The position numbers and the translations under genes were made by a program. This document shows, one piece after another, positions 26,600 to 35,057 of a stretch of 64,000 nucleotides of DNA. The first letter of the stretch is position 1. The number at the start of each line of letters is the position of its first letter. A model generated the notes under the pieces. It saw only the letters and a program-made list of their open reading frames with translations, was not told the origin of the DNA and made no database searches. This stretch comes from VXYL01 sp963666465. Its GTDB lineage: Bacteria > Pseudomonadota > Gammaproteobacteria > Pseudomonadales > Azotimanducaceae. The stretch is from contig OY762824.1 of assembly GCA_963666465.1 (NCBI GenBank), positions 4,464,001 through 4,528,000 of the forward strand, read 5' to 3'.

Positions 26600-26706
26600 G
26601 GGGGGAGGGCGTCCCGCCCCGGAGGACGGTGCGCAGGGCACTCGCGGCATGCGCAGGGAGGACGCGCCCGGCGGCGCGCATGGAGGGCGGGACGCCCTCC
26701 CCCCAG
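26600..26706. repeat. Family C long hairpin repeat
   Basis: GGGGGAGGGCGTCCCGCCC (left, about 26600) is complementary to GGGCGGGACGCCCTCCCCCC (right, ending about 26704). Within the left arm, CCGTCCTCCGG and CCGGAGGACGG also form a local hairpin. It lies between the divergent NUDIX and nitronate monooxygenase genes. Confidence 0.75.
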
Positions 26707-26740
26707 AGTGGTCCCGGCAGGCAAATCGACGCAGTCGCCG

Positions 26741-26787
26741 GTTGCGAACGGCCATGCGCCACGTTAGGCAAATTCAAATTGAGACAC
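26741..26787 (-). repeat. Family E repeat (copy 1)
   Basis: A 47-bp segment starting GTTGCGAACGGCCATGCGCC and ending AATTGAGACAC. Its reverse complement recurs at 32575-32621 with two mismatches. ACACCACCGATTGG occurs both at 26537 and at 26784, giving a local direct repeat around the C hairpin. Confidence 0.8.
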
Positions 26788-26871
26788 CACCGATTGGCGC
26801 GCATTTTAGCCGCCGTGCCTCTTTCATGCTAGTTTAGCCGGTTTGCCGCGCCACGTTTCGGAGCCACGCCT

Positions 26872-28020
26872 TTGAACTCTCGACTGTGTCGGGAACTCGG
26901 CATCGAGTTTCCGCTGTTCGCCTTCAGCCACTGCCGCGACGTGATCGCCGCGGTCTCCAGCGCCGGTGGATTCGGCGTCCTGGGTGCCGCCGGACACTCG
27001 CCCGCCACCCTCGACATCGAGCTTTCGTGGCTCGACGAGCATGTGGGCGGCAAGCCCTATGGCGTTGATCTGTTGGTGCCTACCAGCATGGACAGCAAGG
27101 CCCATGCGCTCAGCGCCCAAGAGCTGGAGGATCGAATTCCGGAAGAGCATCGGCGCTACATCGAGCAGCTGCTGGCCCAGAACGACATCGACACGTCGGA
27201 CCTCTGGGAGGCGATGCCTCGGGAAGGCGTCGGCGACAGCATGCGCGAGGCGGGGGCGAGCAAGATCCTGGATGTCGCCTTCTCGCACCCGGTGAAGATG
27301 GTGGTGAACGCCTTGGGGGTGCCGCCGCCCTTCATGTTTGAGAAGGCCCGCGCGGCGGGCGTTGCTGTGGGCGCCCTCGCCGGCGCCCGCGAGCACGCCA
27401 TCAAGCATGCCGAGGCGGGAGTGGATGCAATCATCGTCGCCGGCACCGAGGCCGGCGGCCACTGCGGCGAAGTCTCGACGATGGTGCTGGTGCCGGAGGT
27501 GCTGAACGCGCTCGAACCCTGGCTCGGCGACGACGGAGGGCCGCACATTCTCGCCGCCGGCGGCATCGTCACGGGCCGCCAGATGGCTGCGGCGATGGCG
27601 ATGGGTGCGGCCGGGGTGTGGACTGGTTCGGTTTGGCTCACCACCGCCGAGGCCGAGACCTCGCCCGTGGTGAAGGACAAGATGCTGGCCGCCAATTCTC
27701 GCCAGACGGTGCGTTCGCGCAGCCGCACGGGCAAGTACACGCGCCAGCTCAAGAGCGCATGGACGGACGCTTGGACCGCCGAGGATTGTCCGGAGCCGCT
27801 GCCCATGCCGCTGCAGGGCATTCTCGCCGGCGCGGCGTTCCGCAAGATCGACAAGCTCGCGCAATCGAACCACCCGGGCGCCAAGCGCCTTGCCAACTAC
27901 TACGTCGGCCAGGGCGTGGGGCTGATGAACGAGACGGTCTCCGCCCGCTCGATGGTGTATCAGTTCATGGAGGACTTCGCCGACGCCGCTGAGCGGCTGG
28001 CCACCGCGGTGGAAGAGTAG
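26872..28020 (+). CDS. Nitronate monooxygenase-type flavoprotein
   Basis: A 382-residue FMN TIM-barrel enzyme of the 2-nitropropane dioxygenase/NMO family. A TTG at 26872 is the apparent start (GGAG 8 bp upstream); the encoded NSRLCRELGIEFPLFAFSHCRDVIAAVSSAGGFGVLGAAG is the conserved N-terminus, so nothing is missing. VKMVVNALGVPP, HAEAGVDAIIVAGTEAGGHCGEVSTM, HILAAGGIVTGRQMAAAMAMGAAGVWTGS and YYVGQGVGLMNE follow the family pattern. These enzymes oxidise nitronates or related substrates; the true substrate is unknown. It may form a cluster with the metallophosphoesterase and acyl-CoA dehydrogenase genes, which follow in the same direction. Confidence 0.88.
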   Translation: MNSRLCRELGIEFPLFAFSHCRDVIAAVSSAGGFGVLGAAGHSPATLDIELSWLDEHVGGKPYGVDLLVPTSMDSKAHALSAQELEDRIPEEHRRYIEQLLAQNDIDTSDLWEAMPREGVGDSMREAGASKILDVAFSHPVKMVVNALGVPPPFMFEKARAAGVAVGALAGAREHAIKHAEAGVDAIIVAGTEAGGHCGEVSTMVLVPEVLNALEPWLGDDGGPHILAAGGIVTGRQMAAAMAMGAAGVWTGSVWLTTAEAETSPVVKDKMLAANSRQTVRSRSRTGKYTRQLKSAWTDAWTAEDCPEPLPMPLQGILAGAAFRKIDKLAQSNHPGAKRLANYYVGQGVGLMNETVSARSMVYQFMEDFADAAERLATAVEE

Positions 28021-28094
28021 GCGCGATTCGCGCTGGCCGTCGCACCACCGTCCACCGCCTTCCACCACCGCATCAGGAACAAGAAAGCCATTCC

Positions 28095-28898
28095 ATGCAG
28101 TCGCTCACGATCGTTCACACTTCCGATGTCCATCTCGACAGCCGCGCCGGCGATCCGCCGAAGGTGGAGGGCTTCCGCAGCCGCGCCGAACGCGCCTTTG
28201 CCGGGGTCATGGATGTCGCCCTCGCCGAAGACGCAGACCTGCTGCTGATCGCTGGCGATCTCTTTGACAACAACCGGGTGGACGACTCCAACATCGAGTT
28301 CGTCTATGCCCAACTCGCCCGCGTCGCCTGCCCGGTGGCAATGATTCCCGGCAACCACGACGTTCACGATCAGCGCTCGGTGTGGAACCGCTTCGACTTT
28401 GCGGCCTGCGGCAACCATGTGCATGGCCTCATGGCGCCGGAAGGCGGCACGGTGAACCTGCCGGAAGTCCGTGCGCGGGTGTGGGGCAAGGCCATGCTGG
28501 AACATGCGCCGGAGAACTACCCCCTCGAAGGCGTGCCCGAACGCCACGAGGCGTGGTGGAACATCGGCATGGCGCATGGCCAGGTGTGCGAGCGGCGCAT
28601 CGGCTGGGGCTCCTCGCCCATTACCTGTGACGAGATTCGGGCTTCGGGCCTCGACTACCTTGCCCTCGGCCACGTGCATGTTCACGCCGACCACAGCGAG
28701 GGCGACACCGTGGCGCACTATTGCGGATCCCCGGTGGCCCACTACGCTGGCTCCGAAGGCGGCAAGGTTGCGCTGGTGACCTTGTGCCCGGACAGCGGAG
28801 TTCAGGTGGAACACCGCCAGATCAGCCAGTGGGGCGAGGAACGGGATGCGCCGTCGCCGCACGGTGCCTTCAACATGGTCGCGGGGGTGCCGTCCTAG
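28095..28898 (+). CDS. Metallophosphoesterase (SbcD/Mre11-like)
   Basis: A 267-residue calcineurin-like phosphoesterase. The five metal-binding blocks are visible: TSDVHLDS, LLLIAGDLFDNN, IPGNHDVHD, NIGMAHGQV and LALGHVHVH. The fold is closest to the SbcD/Mre11 nuclease type, but the capping domain is missing and no SbcC partner is adjacent, so a general phosphodiesterase is as likely. ATG 28095 lies 74 bp after the nitronate monooxygenase stop. The role in this cluster is unknown. Confidence 0.85.
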   Translation: MQSLTIVHTSDVHLDSRAGDPPKVEGFRSRAERAFAGVMDVALAEDADLLLIAGDLFDNNRVDDSNIEFVYAQLARVACPVAMIPGNHDVHDQRSVWNRFDFAACGNHVHGLMAPEGGTVNLPEVRARVWGKAMLEHAPENYPLEGVPERHEAWWNIGMAHGQVCERRIGWGSSPITCDEIRASGLDYLALGHVHVHADHSEGDTVAHYCGSPVAHYAGSEGGKVALVTLCPDSGVQVEHRQISQWGEERDAPSPHGAFNMVAGVPS

Positions 28899-29072
28899 CC
28901 GACAGCCAAGGGCGGGGCCGGACGAGTCGTTCCCCATCGCTTCCCCTTGGGGGAGTCGAAGAAGCCGCAGGGCTTGGAGGGGGGCAAGGTCGCCCCACGG
29001 CAGCTCGACAGCGAGCTCCTCCAGCGCAATCTTCGTCACGCCAACCGACTTTCGATCAATGGAGCAACGCAA

Positions 29073-30242
29073 ATGAACGCCGAAGCATTCCGCGCCGAAG
29101 CCCGGGACTGGCTTGAGGACAACTGCCCGCCGTCGATGCGCCGTGCCGGCGGCTACACCGCGGGTGGGCGCAAGGCGAAGTACGCCGATCCCGAAACCAA
29201 GCTCTGGCTCGACCGCATGGCCGAGCGCGGCTGGACGGCGCCGCACTGGCCCAAGGAGTACGGCGGCGGCGGGCTGTCGAAGGAAGAGCACCAGATCCTC
29301 GCCAACGAGATGTCGCGCATCAATGCCGCCGCGCCGCTCTCCGGCCACGGTCTGACGATGATCGGCCCGGCGATTCTCGAGTTCGGCACCCGCGAGCAGT
29401 GCCTCGAGCACCTGCCGCGCATCGCCCGAGGCGAGATCCGCTGGTGCCAGGGCTACAGCGAACCGGGCGCCGGCTCCGATCTCGCCAGCCTGCAATGTCG
29501 GGCGGAGGAAGACGGCGACGATTACCTCGTCAACGGCGCCAAGATCTGGACCTCGGGCGCGGATCAGGCCGACTGGATCTTCGCCTTGGTGCGAACCGAC
29601 TTCACCGTCAAGCACGAAGGCATTTCCTTCCTCGTGCTCGACATGGAAACCCCCGGCGTCAGCGTCTCGCCCATCGAACTCATCAGCGGCTCGTCCGAGT
29701 TCTGCCAGACCTTCTTCGACGACGTGCGGGTGCCGAAGCGCAACCTCATCGGCAAGCCTGGCGAGGGCTGGACGGTGGGCAAGCGCCTGCTGCAATACGA
29801 GCGCAGTTCCATCGGCGGGCGCGGCAATGCGCGCCAGAAGGTGACGACCATCGACGAAACGGCGCGGGAATACGCCGGCGTCGAAGACGGCAAGATCGCT
29901 GACCACGACCTGCGCGCTCGCGTCACCTCGCTGTGCATCGACGAGGCGGCCTATCAGTTCACCATCCGCCGCTCGATTGAGGAATCCACCAGTTCCCGCG
30001 CGCCGAGCTTCCTGTCGAGCTTCTTCAAGCTCTACGGCACCGAGCAGAACATGCGCCGCCAGGACCTCACCATGGATCTCATGGGCACGCGTGCCATCGG
30101 CTGGTCCGGCGACGGCCACACGCCCGGCGAACTGGGTGTCACCCGCGGCTGGCTCCGCTCCAAGGCCAACTCCATCGAAGGCGGCAGCAGCGAAGTGCAA
30201 CGCAACATCATCGCCAAGCGCGTGCTGGGGCTGCCGGACTGA
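29073..30242 (+). CDS. Acyl-CoA dehydrogenase
   Basis: A 389-residue FAD flavoprotein of the ACAD family. ATG 29073 has GGAG 8 bp upstream. Features: NAEAFRAEARDWLEDNCP, WPKEYGGGGLSKEEHQILANEMS, WCQGYSEPGAGSDLASLQCRAEEDGDDYLVNGAKIWTSGADQADW (FAD and substrate loop), ISFLVLDMETPGVSV, FDDVRVP and the C-terminal SIEGGSSEVQRNIIAKRVLGLP. It resembles the long-chain/steroid FadE subgroup that often comes in pairs with a second ACAD gene. Here the next gene instead begins like an alpha/beta hydrolase. The 28899-29072 gap shows no gene. Confidence 0.93.
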   Translation: MNAEAFRAEARDWLEDNCPPSMRRAGGYTAGGRKAKYADPETKLWLDRMAERGWTAPHWPKEYGGGGLSKEEHQILANEMSRINAAAPLSGHGLTMIGPAILEFGTREQCLEHLPRIARGEIRWCQGYSEPGAGSDLASLQCRAEEDGDDYLVNGAKIWTSGADQADWIFALVRTDFTVKHEGISFLVLDMETPGVSVSPIELISGSSEFCQTFFDDVRVPKRNLIGKPGEGWTVGKRLLQYERSSIGGRGNARQKVTTIDETAREYAGVEDGKIADHDLRARVTSLCIDEAAYQFTIRRSIEESTSSRAPSFLSSFFKLYGTEQNMRRQDLTMDLMGTRAIGWSGDGHTPGELGVTRGWLRSKANSIEGGSSEVQRNIIAKRVLGLPD

Positions 30243-30253
30243 GGTACCCGCCG

Positions 30254-30841
30254 ATGACTGTCGAGTCGTCCGGTGCATCGCTGCACGTGGAGACCGACGG
30301 CGTGGCATCCGCGCCGGCGCTGATGTTGTGGCCGCCCGGGACCGGGGTCTATGTTGATGTCGAAAACCTGTCGGACGCTGAAACCGCGCAGCGGGTTGTC
30401 GACGTCGTCGTCGCACAATGGCCCGGCCATTGCCCGCCCATTGGCAGGCTCTCGCTGTACGTTCCCGCTGACAAGGCGCGCCTGTGGGAGTTGTGGGGCG
30501 ACGCGGGGTTCCCGGGGCTGAAGCGGCGGGTACACGGTGTCCAGCGCTTCACGCGCCAGGCGTCGAAGAATGCCGCCGACATGGCGATCGCTGTGGATGC
30601 GATTCACGATTATGCGATCGGCGACGTCGCGCATGTCGCCGTGGTCAGCAACGACAGCGACTTTGCGGCGCTGTTCACGAAAATCCGGGAGCTCGCCTCC
30701 GCGGACGGCAGGCCGTCGCCGTTCCTGTGGATCACGGTTGGAACCGTCAGCGGGGTGTCCGCCGACATGGAGCGGTTCGTCGACGGGGACATGCGCTGGG
30801 AGATAGGAGCCTTCAGCCGGGGAAGCATCCCCCACCGCTGA
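30254..30841 (+). CDS. NYN-domain protein fused to the start of an alpha/beta hydrolase gene; 3' end disrupted by a repeat
   Basis: A 195-codon frame. ATG 30254 follows GAGG, 11 bp after the acyl-CoA dehydrogenase stop. The first 30 residues (MTVESSGASLHVETDGVASAPALMLWPPGT) look like the start of an alpha/beta hydrolase. From residue 31 the sequence becomes a NYN (PIN-like RNase) domain: GVYVDVENLSDAE, SKNAADMAIAVDAIHDY and VSNDSDFAALFTKIREL supply the acidic metal-site residues. The frame ends as GAFSRGSIPHR, translated from a family A repeat with its TGA. The natural C-terminus continues past the repeat (30890-31297), in the same frame modulo three. It therefore appears to be a chimera of two genes interrupted by a repeat. 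Confidence 0.75.
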   Translation: MTVESSGASLHVETDGVASAPALMLWPPGTGVYVDVENLSDAETAQRVVDVVVAQWPGHCPPIGRLSLYVPADKARLWELWGDAGFPGLKRRVHGVQRFTRQASKNAADMAIAVDAIHDYAIGDVAHVAVVSNDSDFAALFTKIRELASADGRPSPFLWITVGTVSGVSADMERFVDGDMRWEIGAFSRGSIPHR

Positions 30842-30896
30842 CGCGCAAGGAAGTACCGGCAATTCCCCCATCGCCGGGGGCGTACTTCCATGCAAG
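30806..30896 (-). repeat. Family A repeat, single unit, inside the NYN gene
   Basis: One 91-bp unit in inverted orientation (GGAGCCTTCAGCCGGGGAAGC to TCCATGCAAG). It lies between two parts of what reads as one NYN protein and supplies the stop codon TGA at 30839-30841. Both flanking coding parts remain in the same frame. Confidence 0.85.
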
Positions 30897-31297
30897 ACCT
30901 GGTGCAACCGTCGGCGCCAGGCCGCGCCAGCGAAGGTCTGGCCGTCGCCGCCGAAGACCAGATCGTCGCCCCGACAGAAGGCCCGGGCGCGCAACCGAAG
31001 GCGGCCAAGCCGAAGTCGTCGGGCGGCAAGTCGAAACCGTCCGGCGGCGGCAGGCCGAACTCCGACAACGCGGCCATCGCCGCCCGGCTTGTGGCGGAGC
31101 TTCCTGCCGGTACGTTCAAGGCGCGGCAGGCCATGGACATCATCAAGCGTTACTGGCCCACGCACGGTGCCGCGCAGGGCCCGGGGCATTGCGGGAAGTT
31201 CCTCGCGGGTGAGCTGTGGCCCTTCCTGAAGGCATGCGGCGTCAGGCAGGTGCGCCAGAACTCTCCGAGATCCTATGAGATCGTGAAGCCGACGTGA
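30890..31297 (+). CDS. C-terminal portion of the disrupted NYN-domain protein
   Basis: A 135-codon frame whose ATG is donated by the repeat end (CCATGCAAG). After a Lys/Gly/Ser-rich linker (AAKPKSSGGKSKPSGGG) comes a helical domain, NAAIAARLVAELPAGTFKARQAMDIIKRYWP...GKFLAGELWPFLKACGVRQVRQNSPRSYEI. Its pattern resembles the winged-helix-like C-terminal domains found after NYN nuclease domains. Because frame and order fit the upstream NYN part, it is probably the second half of the same ancestral gene. Whether it is translated separately is unknown. Confidence 0.6.
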   Translation: MQDLVQPSAPGRASEGLAVAAEDQIVAPTEGPGAQPKAAKPKSSGGKSKPSGGGRPNSDNAAIAARLVAELPAGTFKARQAMDIIKRYWPTHGAAQGPGHCGKFLAGELWPFLKACGVRQVRQNSPRSYEIVKPT

Positions 31298-32008
31298 ATG
31301 GGCTGTCGGTGCCCGCGGCGAGGATCGTCGTGGGCGGGGGCGCACGCCAGTCATCGCCGGCGATCGGAGACCGGGCCGGCCGCCCCTGATTCCCTGCTCG
31401 TTGCGCTGGCGCTTCCTGGCGGCGTTGAAGAACGGGTCCCCGGTCGGCACGACGAAGTCCGGCGACGTCCACGCCGGCTCCAGCGCGATGCCGCGGTCAA
31501 CGAGCGCCGCTTCGGGGCGCTCCCGCAGGCGGTCGTGCAGGCGTTCGCTTCGCGGCCCCCGAGTGCGGCCAGGGTGCCTTCGAGGGCGGCCAGTGTCACC
31601 TCGCGTTCCTGCCGGGGACGCTTCGAGCGCCTCCGGGATGCCGGTGGGCCCCATTTGCCCTCGCGGCCGCCGTCAGCGCCTCGCGGTAATCGCGCACGGT
31701 GCCGTGGGAGACCGCCTTCGCGCCAGGGCGGCGGCCGGTCAGCGTGCCGGATCACAGGCCGCGGCGGTGCAGCTAGCGGGTGACGGTGGAGAGCGCTACG
31801 CGATGCGCTTCTCGCGCCGCAGCCAGCGCTGCGGCGCGCAGGACGGCTAGGAGGTGGCTAGGTGGACGATCACGGGCGGCTTCCGGACGTCGTCGGCCTT
31901 CGGATTCGGCGCCGACGGGGCGTCCGCCTTCCGCCCGTCACGCTGGCGTTCGAGGCTTGAGTTCGGCGGCCAGGTGCGCTTCGTCGGCGGCTGCAGGAGC
32001 AGCTCGGT
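31298..32008 (-). other. Degenerate coding stretch, no intact gene
   Basis: About 700 bp in which protein-like fragments appear in shifting frames on the minus strand, for example LTGRRPGAKAVSHGTVRDYR, EVTLAALEGTLAALGGREA, and RPEAALVDRGIALEPAWTSP leading into DFVVPTGDPFFNAARKRQRN. Several stops and frameshifts separate them. The order suggests one decayed gene downstream of the small gene at 32009-32254. I do not recognise the family. Confidence 0.4.
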
Positions 32009-32254
32009 TCATTCGTCCCACTCCGTGAGCGTGAAGTACCTCGAATTGCGTTGCCGGCCGGGGTCGAAGGCGGAGACGCCGATCGGCACCAAGGTGATGG
32101 TGTGGCCGCTGGCGAGAAACTGGCTGACGTCGGCTTCGACCTTGCTGTGCAGCATCTCCCTGGGCAGGGGGTCGGTCTCCGGCTGCTCGCGCTGCATGGC
32201 GGATGAGCCGGGCGTGGGCGATCTTCTGATCGGGGGCGGCGTGTGAGCTTTCAT
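32009..32254 (-). CDS. Small protein of unknown function
   Basis: An 81-residue protein with an excellent Shine-Dalgarno (AGGAGGTACC directly before ATG 32254), which makes it more credible than most small frames here. The second half, EMLHSKVEADVSQFLASGHTITLVPIGVSAFDPGRQRNSRYF, has a coherent helix-strand pattern. No family is recognised. The degenerate gene downstream on the same strand and the restriction-modification genes nearby suggest accessory or mobile origin. Confidence 0.6.
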   Translation of the reverse strand: MKAHTPPPIRRSPTPGSSAMQREQPETDPLPREMLHSKVEADVSQFLASGHTITLVPIGVSAFDPGRQRNSRYFTLTEWDE

Positions 32255-32574
32255 GGTACCTCCTGGCGCTCCAGTGTCGGAATCGGTGGGACGCCGGGGT
32301 CGCGCGCCAGTTCACCGGGAGGGGGAGGGTGTGTGTTGGCTCCGCGACCCGACCGGCGTCCCACGGTCGAATACAACACATGCTTGAGGGGCGGGCAAAC
32401 ATGACATGCGCTGTTTGATACGGTTCGACTCCTCATGGATACAACGTGGCCATCGCCGGGTGGGCCGGCGGTGCCGGCATCCCGGGCCGGCCGGTGTGGG
32501 CCTCGCCGCAAAGGTCGTGGGCAGCTTCGATCCGGGATGCGGCGGGGGCAGAGGGTTCAGGGCACGGCTGGGCA

Positions 32575-32685
32575 GTGTCTCACTTTGAATTTGCCTGACG
32601 TGGCGCATGGCCGTTCGCAACACGCGTGCGCGTCCAGCCACAGCGGTGTTGCCCTCGCTACGCGCATTCACGAACAATCCAGGTT
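32575..32685 (+). repeat. Family E repeat (copy 2) with extension
   Basis: 32575-32621 is the inverted counterpart of 26741-26787. The adjoining 32621-32685 (CACGCGTGCGCGTCCAGCCA onward to GAACAATCC) matches the reverse complement of 39733-39803, including CTACGCGCATTCA-GAACAATCC. The two modules may be parts of one larger mobile repeat. The rest of 32255-32574 contains no recognisable gene. Confidence 0.7.
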
Positions 32686-33740
32686 AAGGGCCCGGCCCCT
32701 CCTCGTCAATGTCATCAGGCAAGGTGCGCAGGGTTCCGCCCGGGTTCGCACGATCGCGTGCAATCCTGAACGAGTCATCACCGATGTCGACGGCAATTTC
32801 GCCGGCTTGCATCCGAAGCGTCAGCGGTGGTAGGCGCGGTGCTGGGTTGGCCACCAATGCGCGCAGCGGTGCGTGGACGTAGGTTTGAAGAAACGTCGCC
32901 ATCGTCGGACCGGCCATGTCGTTGAGATGTTCCCATGCCGGGGTACCGATGAATGACTCGCCACCTTGACTCTCGAATGCCTTGCGCAGTTCGTCAAGCT
33001 TGTCGTTCGGGGTCGCGTCCAAGACCACCAGCACTGGCACATATCCGCTGGCCCGGCAATCGCGTGGGAACGACACCTCTTCGGTCCAACGCCCTTGACC
33101 AGAAGCCGCAATGGACACCCGCAGCTTGAACTCGTAGGCACGGTTGCCCTTGATGCAATCGACCTGCCTGCCCTTGCCAGCGTCGCTCTGGCGACGTATG
33201 GGGCTTTCCCGCGCACTGGCAGGCACGCCGCCAATCGCCGCCGCGATGATTGGCTCAAACAGATAGCCGGTCTCCTGTGCGGCTCGGTTGTCGATGTCGA
33301 AAAAGCCACTTCCGCCAGAACAGATATGCACCCAAGGTGGAGGGGCGGAGCTTCCCGAACTCCAGCAGCGCCCTTGGACCAACCTGCTCAATGCTAGGCA
33401 GGGGCTGGGCTGCAAGGACCCGCTCGTATTTCAGTCGTGACTTGTGCAGCTTCGCCAAGCACGCGAAGTACGAATCTGCATCGGGGACCAGGTCGACGAG
33501 ACGCTCCAGCAGCGGCAAGAAGGGAACGTCGGGCAACTCAAGGGACGCCAAGGGGACGCCGCCGAAGAACGGCGACAGGTCTCCGGCAACCTGGGGGAAG
33601 GCATCTGCAAGCCCAAGGTCGGCCACGATGAGACCAACAAGGTACGCACAAGCACCCTCCGACAGCGCCACGCCTTGCCCGCCCGCACCGATTGCCCGAG
33701 CCTTTTCGACCATCGCGTGCTGGGCTTGGTTGAGTGCCAC
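32684..33740 (-). pseudogene. ApaLI-like type II restriction endonuclease with a +1 frameshift
   Basis: GTG 33740 overlaps the end of the methyltransferase gene and opens ALNQAQHAMVEKARAIG...LEFGKLRPSTLGAYLFWRKWLF. The frame then breaks, and homology continues in the next frame with DIDNRAAQETGYLFEPIIAAAIGG, KGRQVDCIKGNRAYEFKLRVSIAASGQGRW and RASGYVPVLVVLDATPNDKL to 32684. Removing one T from a T5 run (33300-33304 as A5 on the plus strand) restores WLFDIDNR and about 350 residues of an RE_ApaLI-type enzyme. The acidic/Lys core (D...E-F-K) is intact. ApaLI cuts GTGCAC; specificity here is inferred only. As written the nuclease is inactive. Confidence 0.8.
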
Positions 33741-33742
33741 GT

Positions 33743-34940
33743 TTAGAACAGTCTCGTCTGGCCCGAGGTGGGCGGGAAAGCTGCCTCCACCAATGCTGTC
33801 ACTTGCTGAAGTGCCGGGCTCATGCCACTTGACGCGGTGGGCACGAAGCTGAGGAGGGCTCCGGTTTGTTCCAGGCGCTTCGCGTTCCGGAGGTCCTCTG
33901 CCAAGCCGTGCGCTACTGCCTCTGCGAGGAGAGGCGGGACCGCGTTACCGATCAGCAAGGAGCGTTCTGCCTTCGTCCCGCAGAAAAGCGAACGAGTCTG
34001 GGAAGGTCTGCAGGCGAGCGCATTCCCGCAGAGTCAGGAATCGGTCTTGTATGGGATGCACGAACTCGCTGCTGGCCCGCCCCGTGATTGCCTTTGAAGG
34101 CTCGTCGTTCTTGAGGCGGCGCATTCCCGCCGGAGGGCCACCTCGTCGCTCGCTAGGTGTCCCGTCTTGCACGCGGCGATGCGCCCGCCGGTGATAGCTC
34201 TCATGCCAGAGCTCCTCTGGCAGGTCGCGCATGGTCTGACCGGGGTGCAGTGCAGCTATCTGCCTTTGGCGGGATTCATCGGGGCTGCTGCAGCAATGGT
34301 CGTCGGGGCAGCCGGGCGTGAGCGGGCTTGGGGGCGGCAGTGTTCCTATCGCGTCTGCCACCGTCTTGGCGAGCGGCAGGCTGGCAGGCGCGAGCGTGGC
34401 GCCCGGAGCGCCGAACGCCGTTCGGGTAGGCTCCGGAAAACTGGGTTCGAACCCAAGTCCGCCAATGGCGAGGACCCGCTTGCGGTGCTGCGGCACGCCG
34501 AAGTTCGCGGCGTTTACCTTGCGCAGATGAACGCGATAGCCGCTGGCTATGACGGGTTCCAGCAAGTCCGCAATTTGCTTGCCATTCTCGGCCGTCAGGA
34601 AACCCTCGACGTTTTCGAGCACGAAGGCTTCTGGCTTGCTGCGCACGACCAATCGGGCGAAGACAGACACCAAGGTGTTTCTTCGGTCGCCAACCTGCCG
34701 CATTCCAGCGGACGAGAATCCTTGGCAGGGCGGACCTCCCACCACGACCGTCGGGCGAGGGAAGGTCGTGGTGGCATCGATCTCGACACGATCGCCGCAT
34801 TTGTCCAAATTGCGGCGATAGGTCGCCACTGCTGCCGGGAGGTTGTCGGCCGCCCACACAGTGCGGAAGCCGGCCCGCCTGAAGCCCAGCGACAGGCCGC
34901 CCGCCCCTGCAAACAGATCCACGACCGTAGGGCGATTCAT
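33743..34940 (-). pseudogene. DNA (cytosine-5) methyltransferase with a +1 frameshift
   Basis: Start ATG 34940 gives MNRPTVVDLFAGAGGLSLGF (motif I, SAM binding). Then come VVVGGPPCQGFSSAGMRQ (motif IV, catalytic Cys), VLENVEGFL (motif VI, ENV), VNAANFGVPQHRKRVLAIG (motif VIII, QxRxR) and ITGRASSEFVHP...LTLRECARLQTFPDSF (motif IX). Near 33984-33987 an extra T in a T4 run breaks the frame; the next frame gives CGTKAERSLLIGNAVPPLLAEAVA (motif X) to the stop at 33743. Removing one base would give about 398 residues. It partners the ApaLI-like nuclease, consistent with ApaLI-type systems using m5C methylation. Sequence upstream of 34940 is repeat, not protein. Confidence 0.88.
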
Positions 34941-34958
34941 CGGCTGAAAGCTCCGGAC

Positions 34959-35056
34959 TAGCGCCGCTTCGCGGCGCTCTGGCAGTTTCGCTAGCGCGAA
35001 AACTGCGAAGGGAAGTACGCGACCGTTCTCCAATTCGACAGTTTCTACGGCGCTTG
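34959..35056 (+). repeat. Family B repeat, second module
   Basis: Begins CTAGCGCCGCTTCGCGGCGC, includes GCAGTTTCGCTAGCGCGAAAACTGC and ends TTTCTACGGCGCTTGCC. Very similar to 17942-18047. It abuts the family A array and the 5' end of the methyltransferase gene. Confidence 0.8.
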
Positions 35057-35057
35057 C

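Noticed and set aside
30032..31654. A 540-codon minus-strand frame
   Set aside because: It runs antisense through the acyl-CoA dehydrogenase and NYN genes and a repeat; only its first part overlaps the degenerate region, and no coherent protein family emerges.
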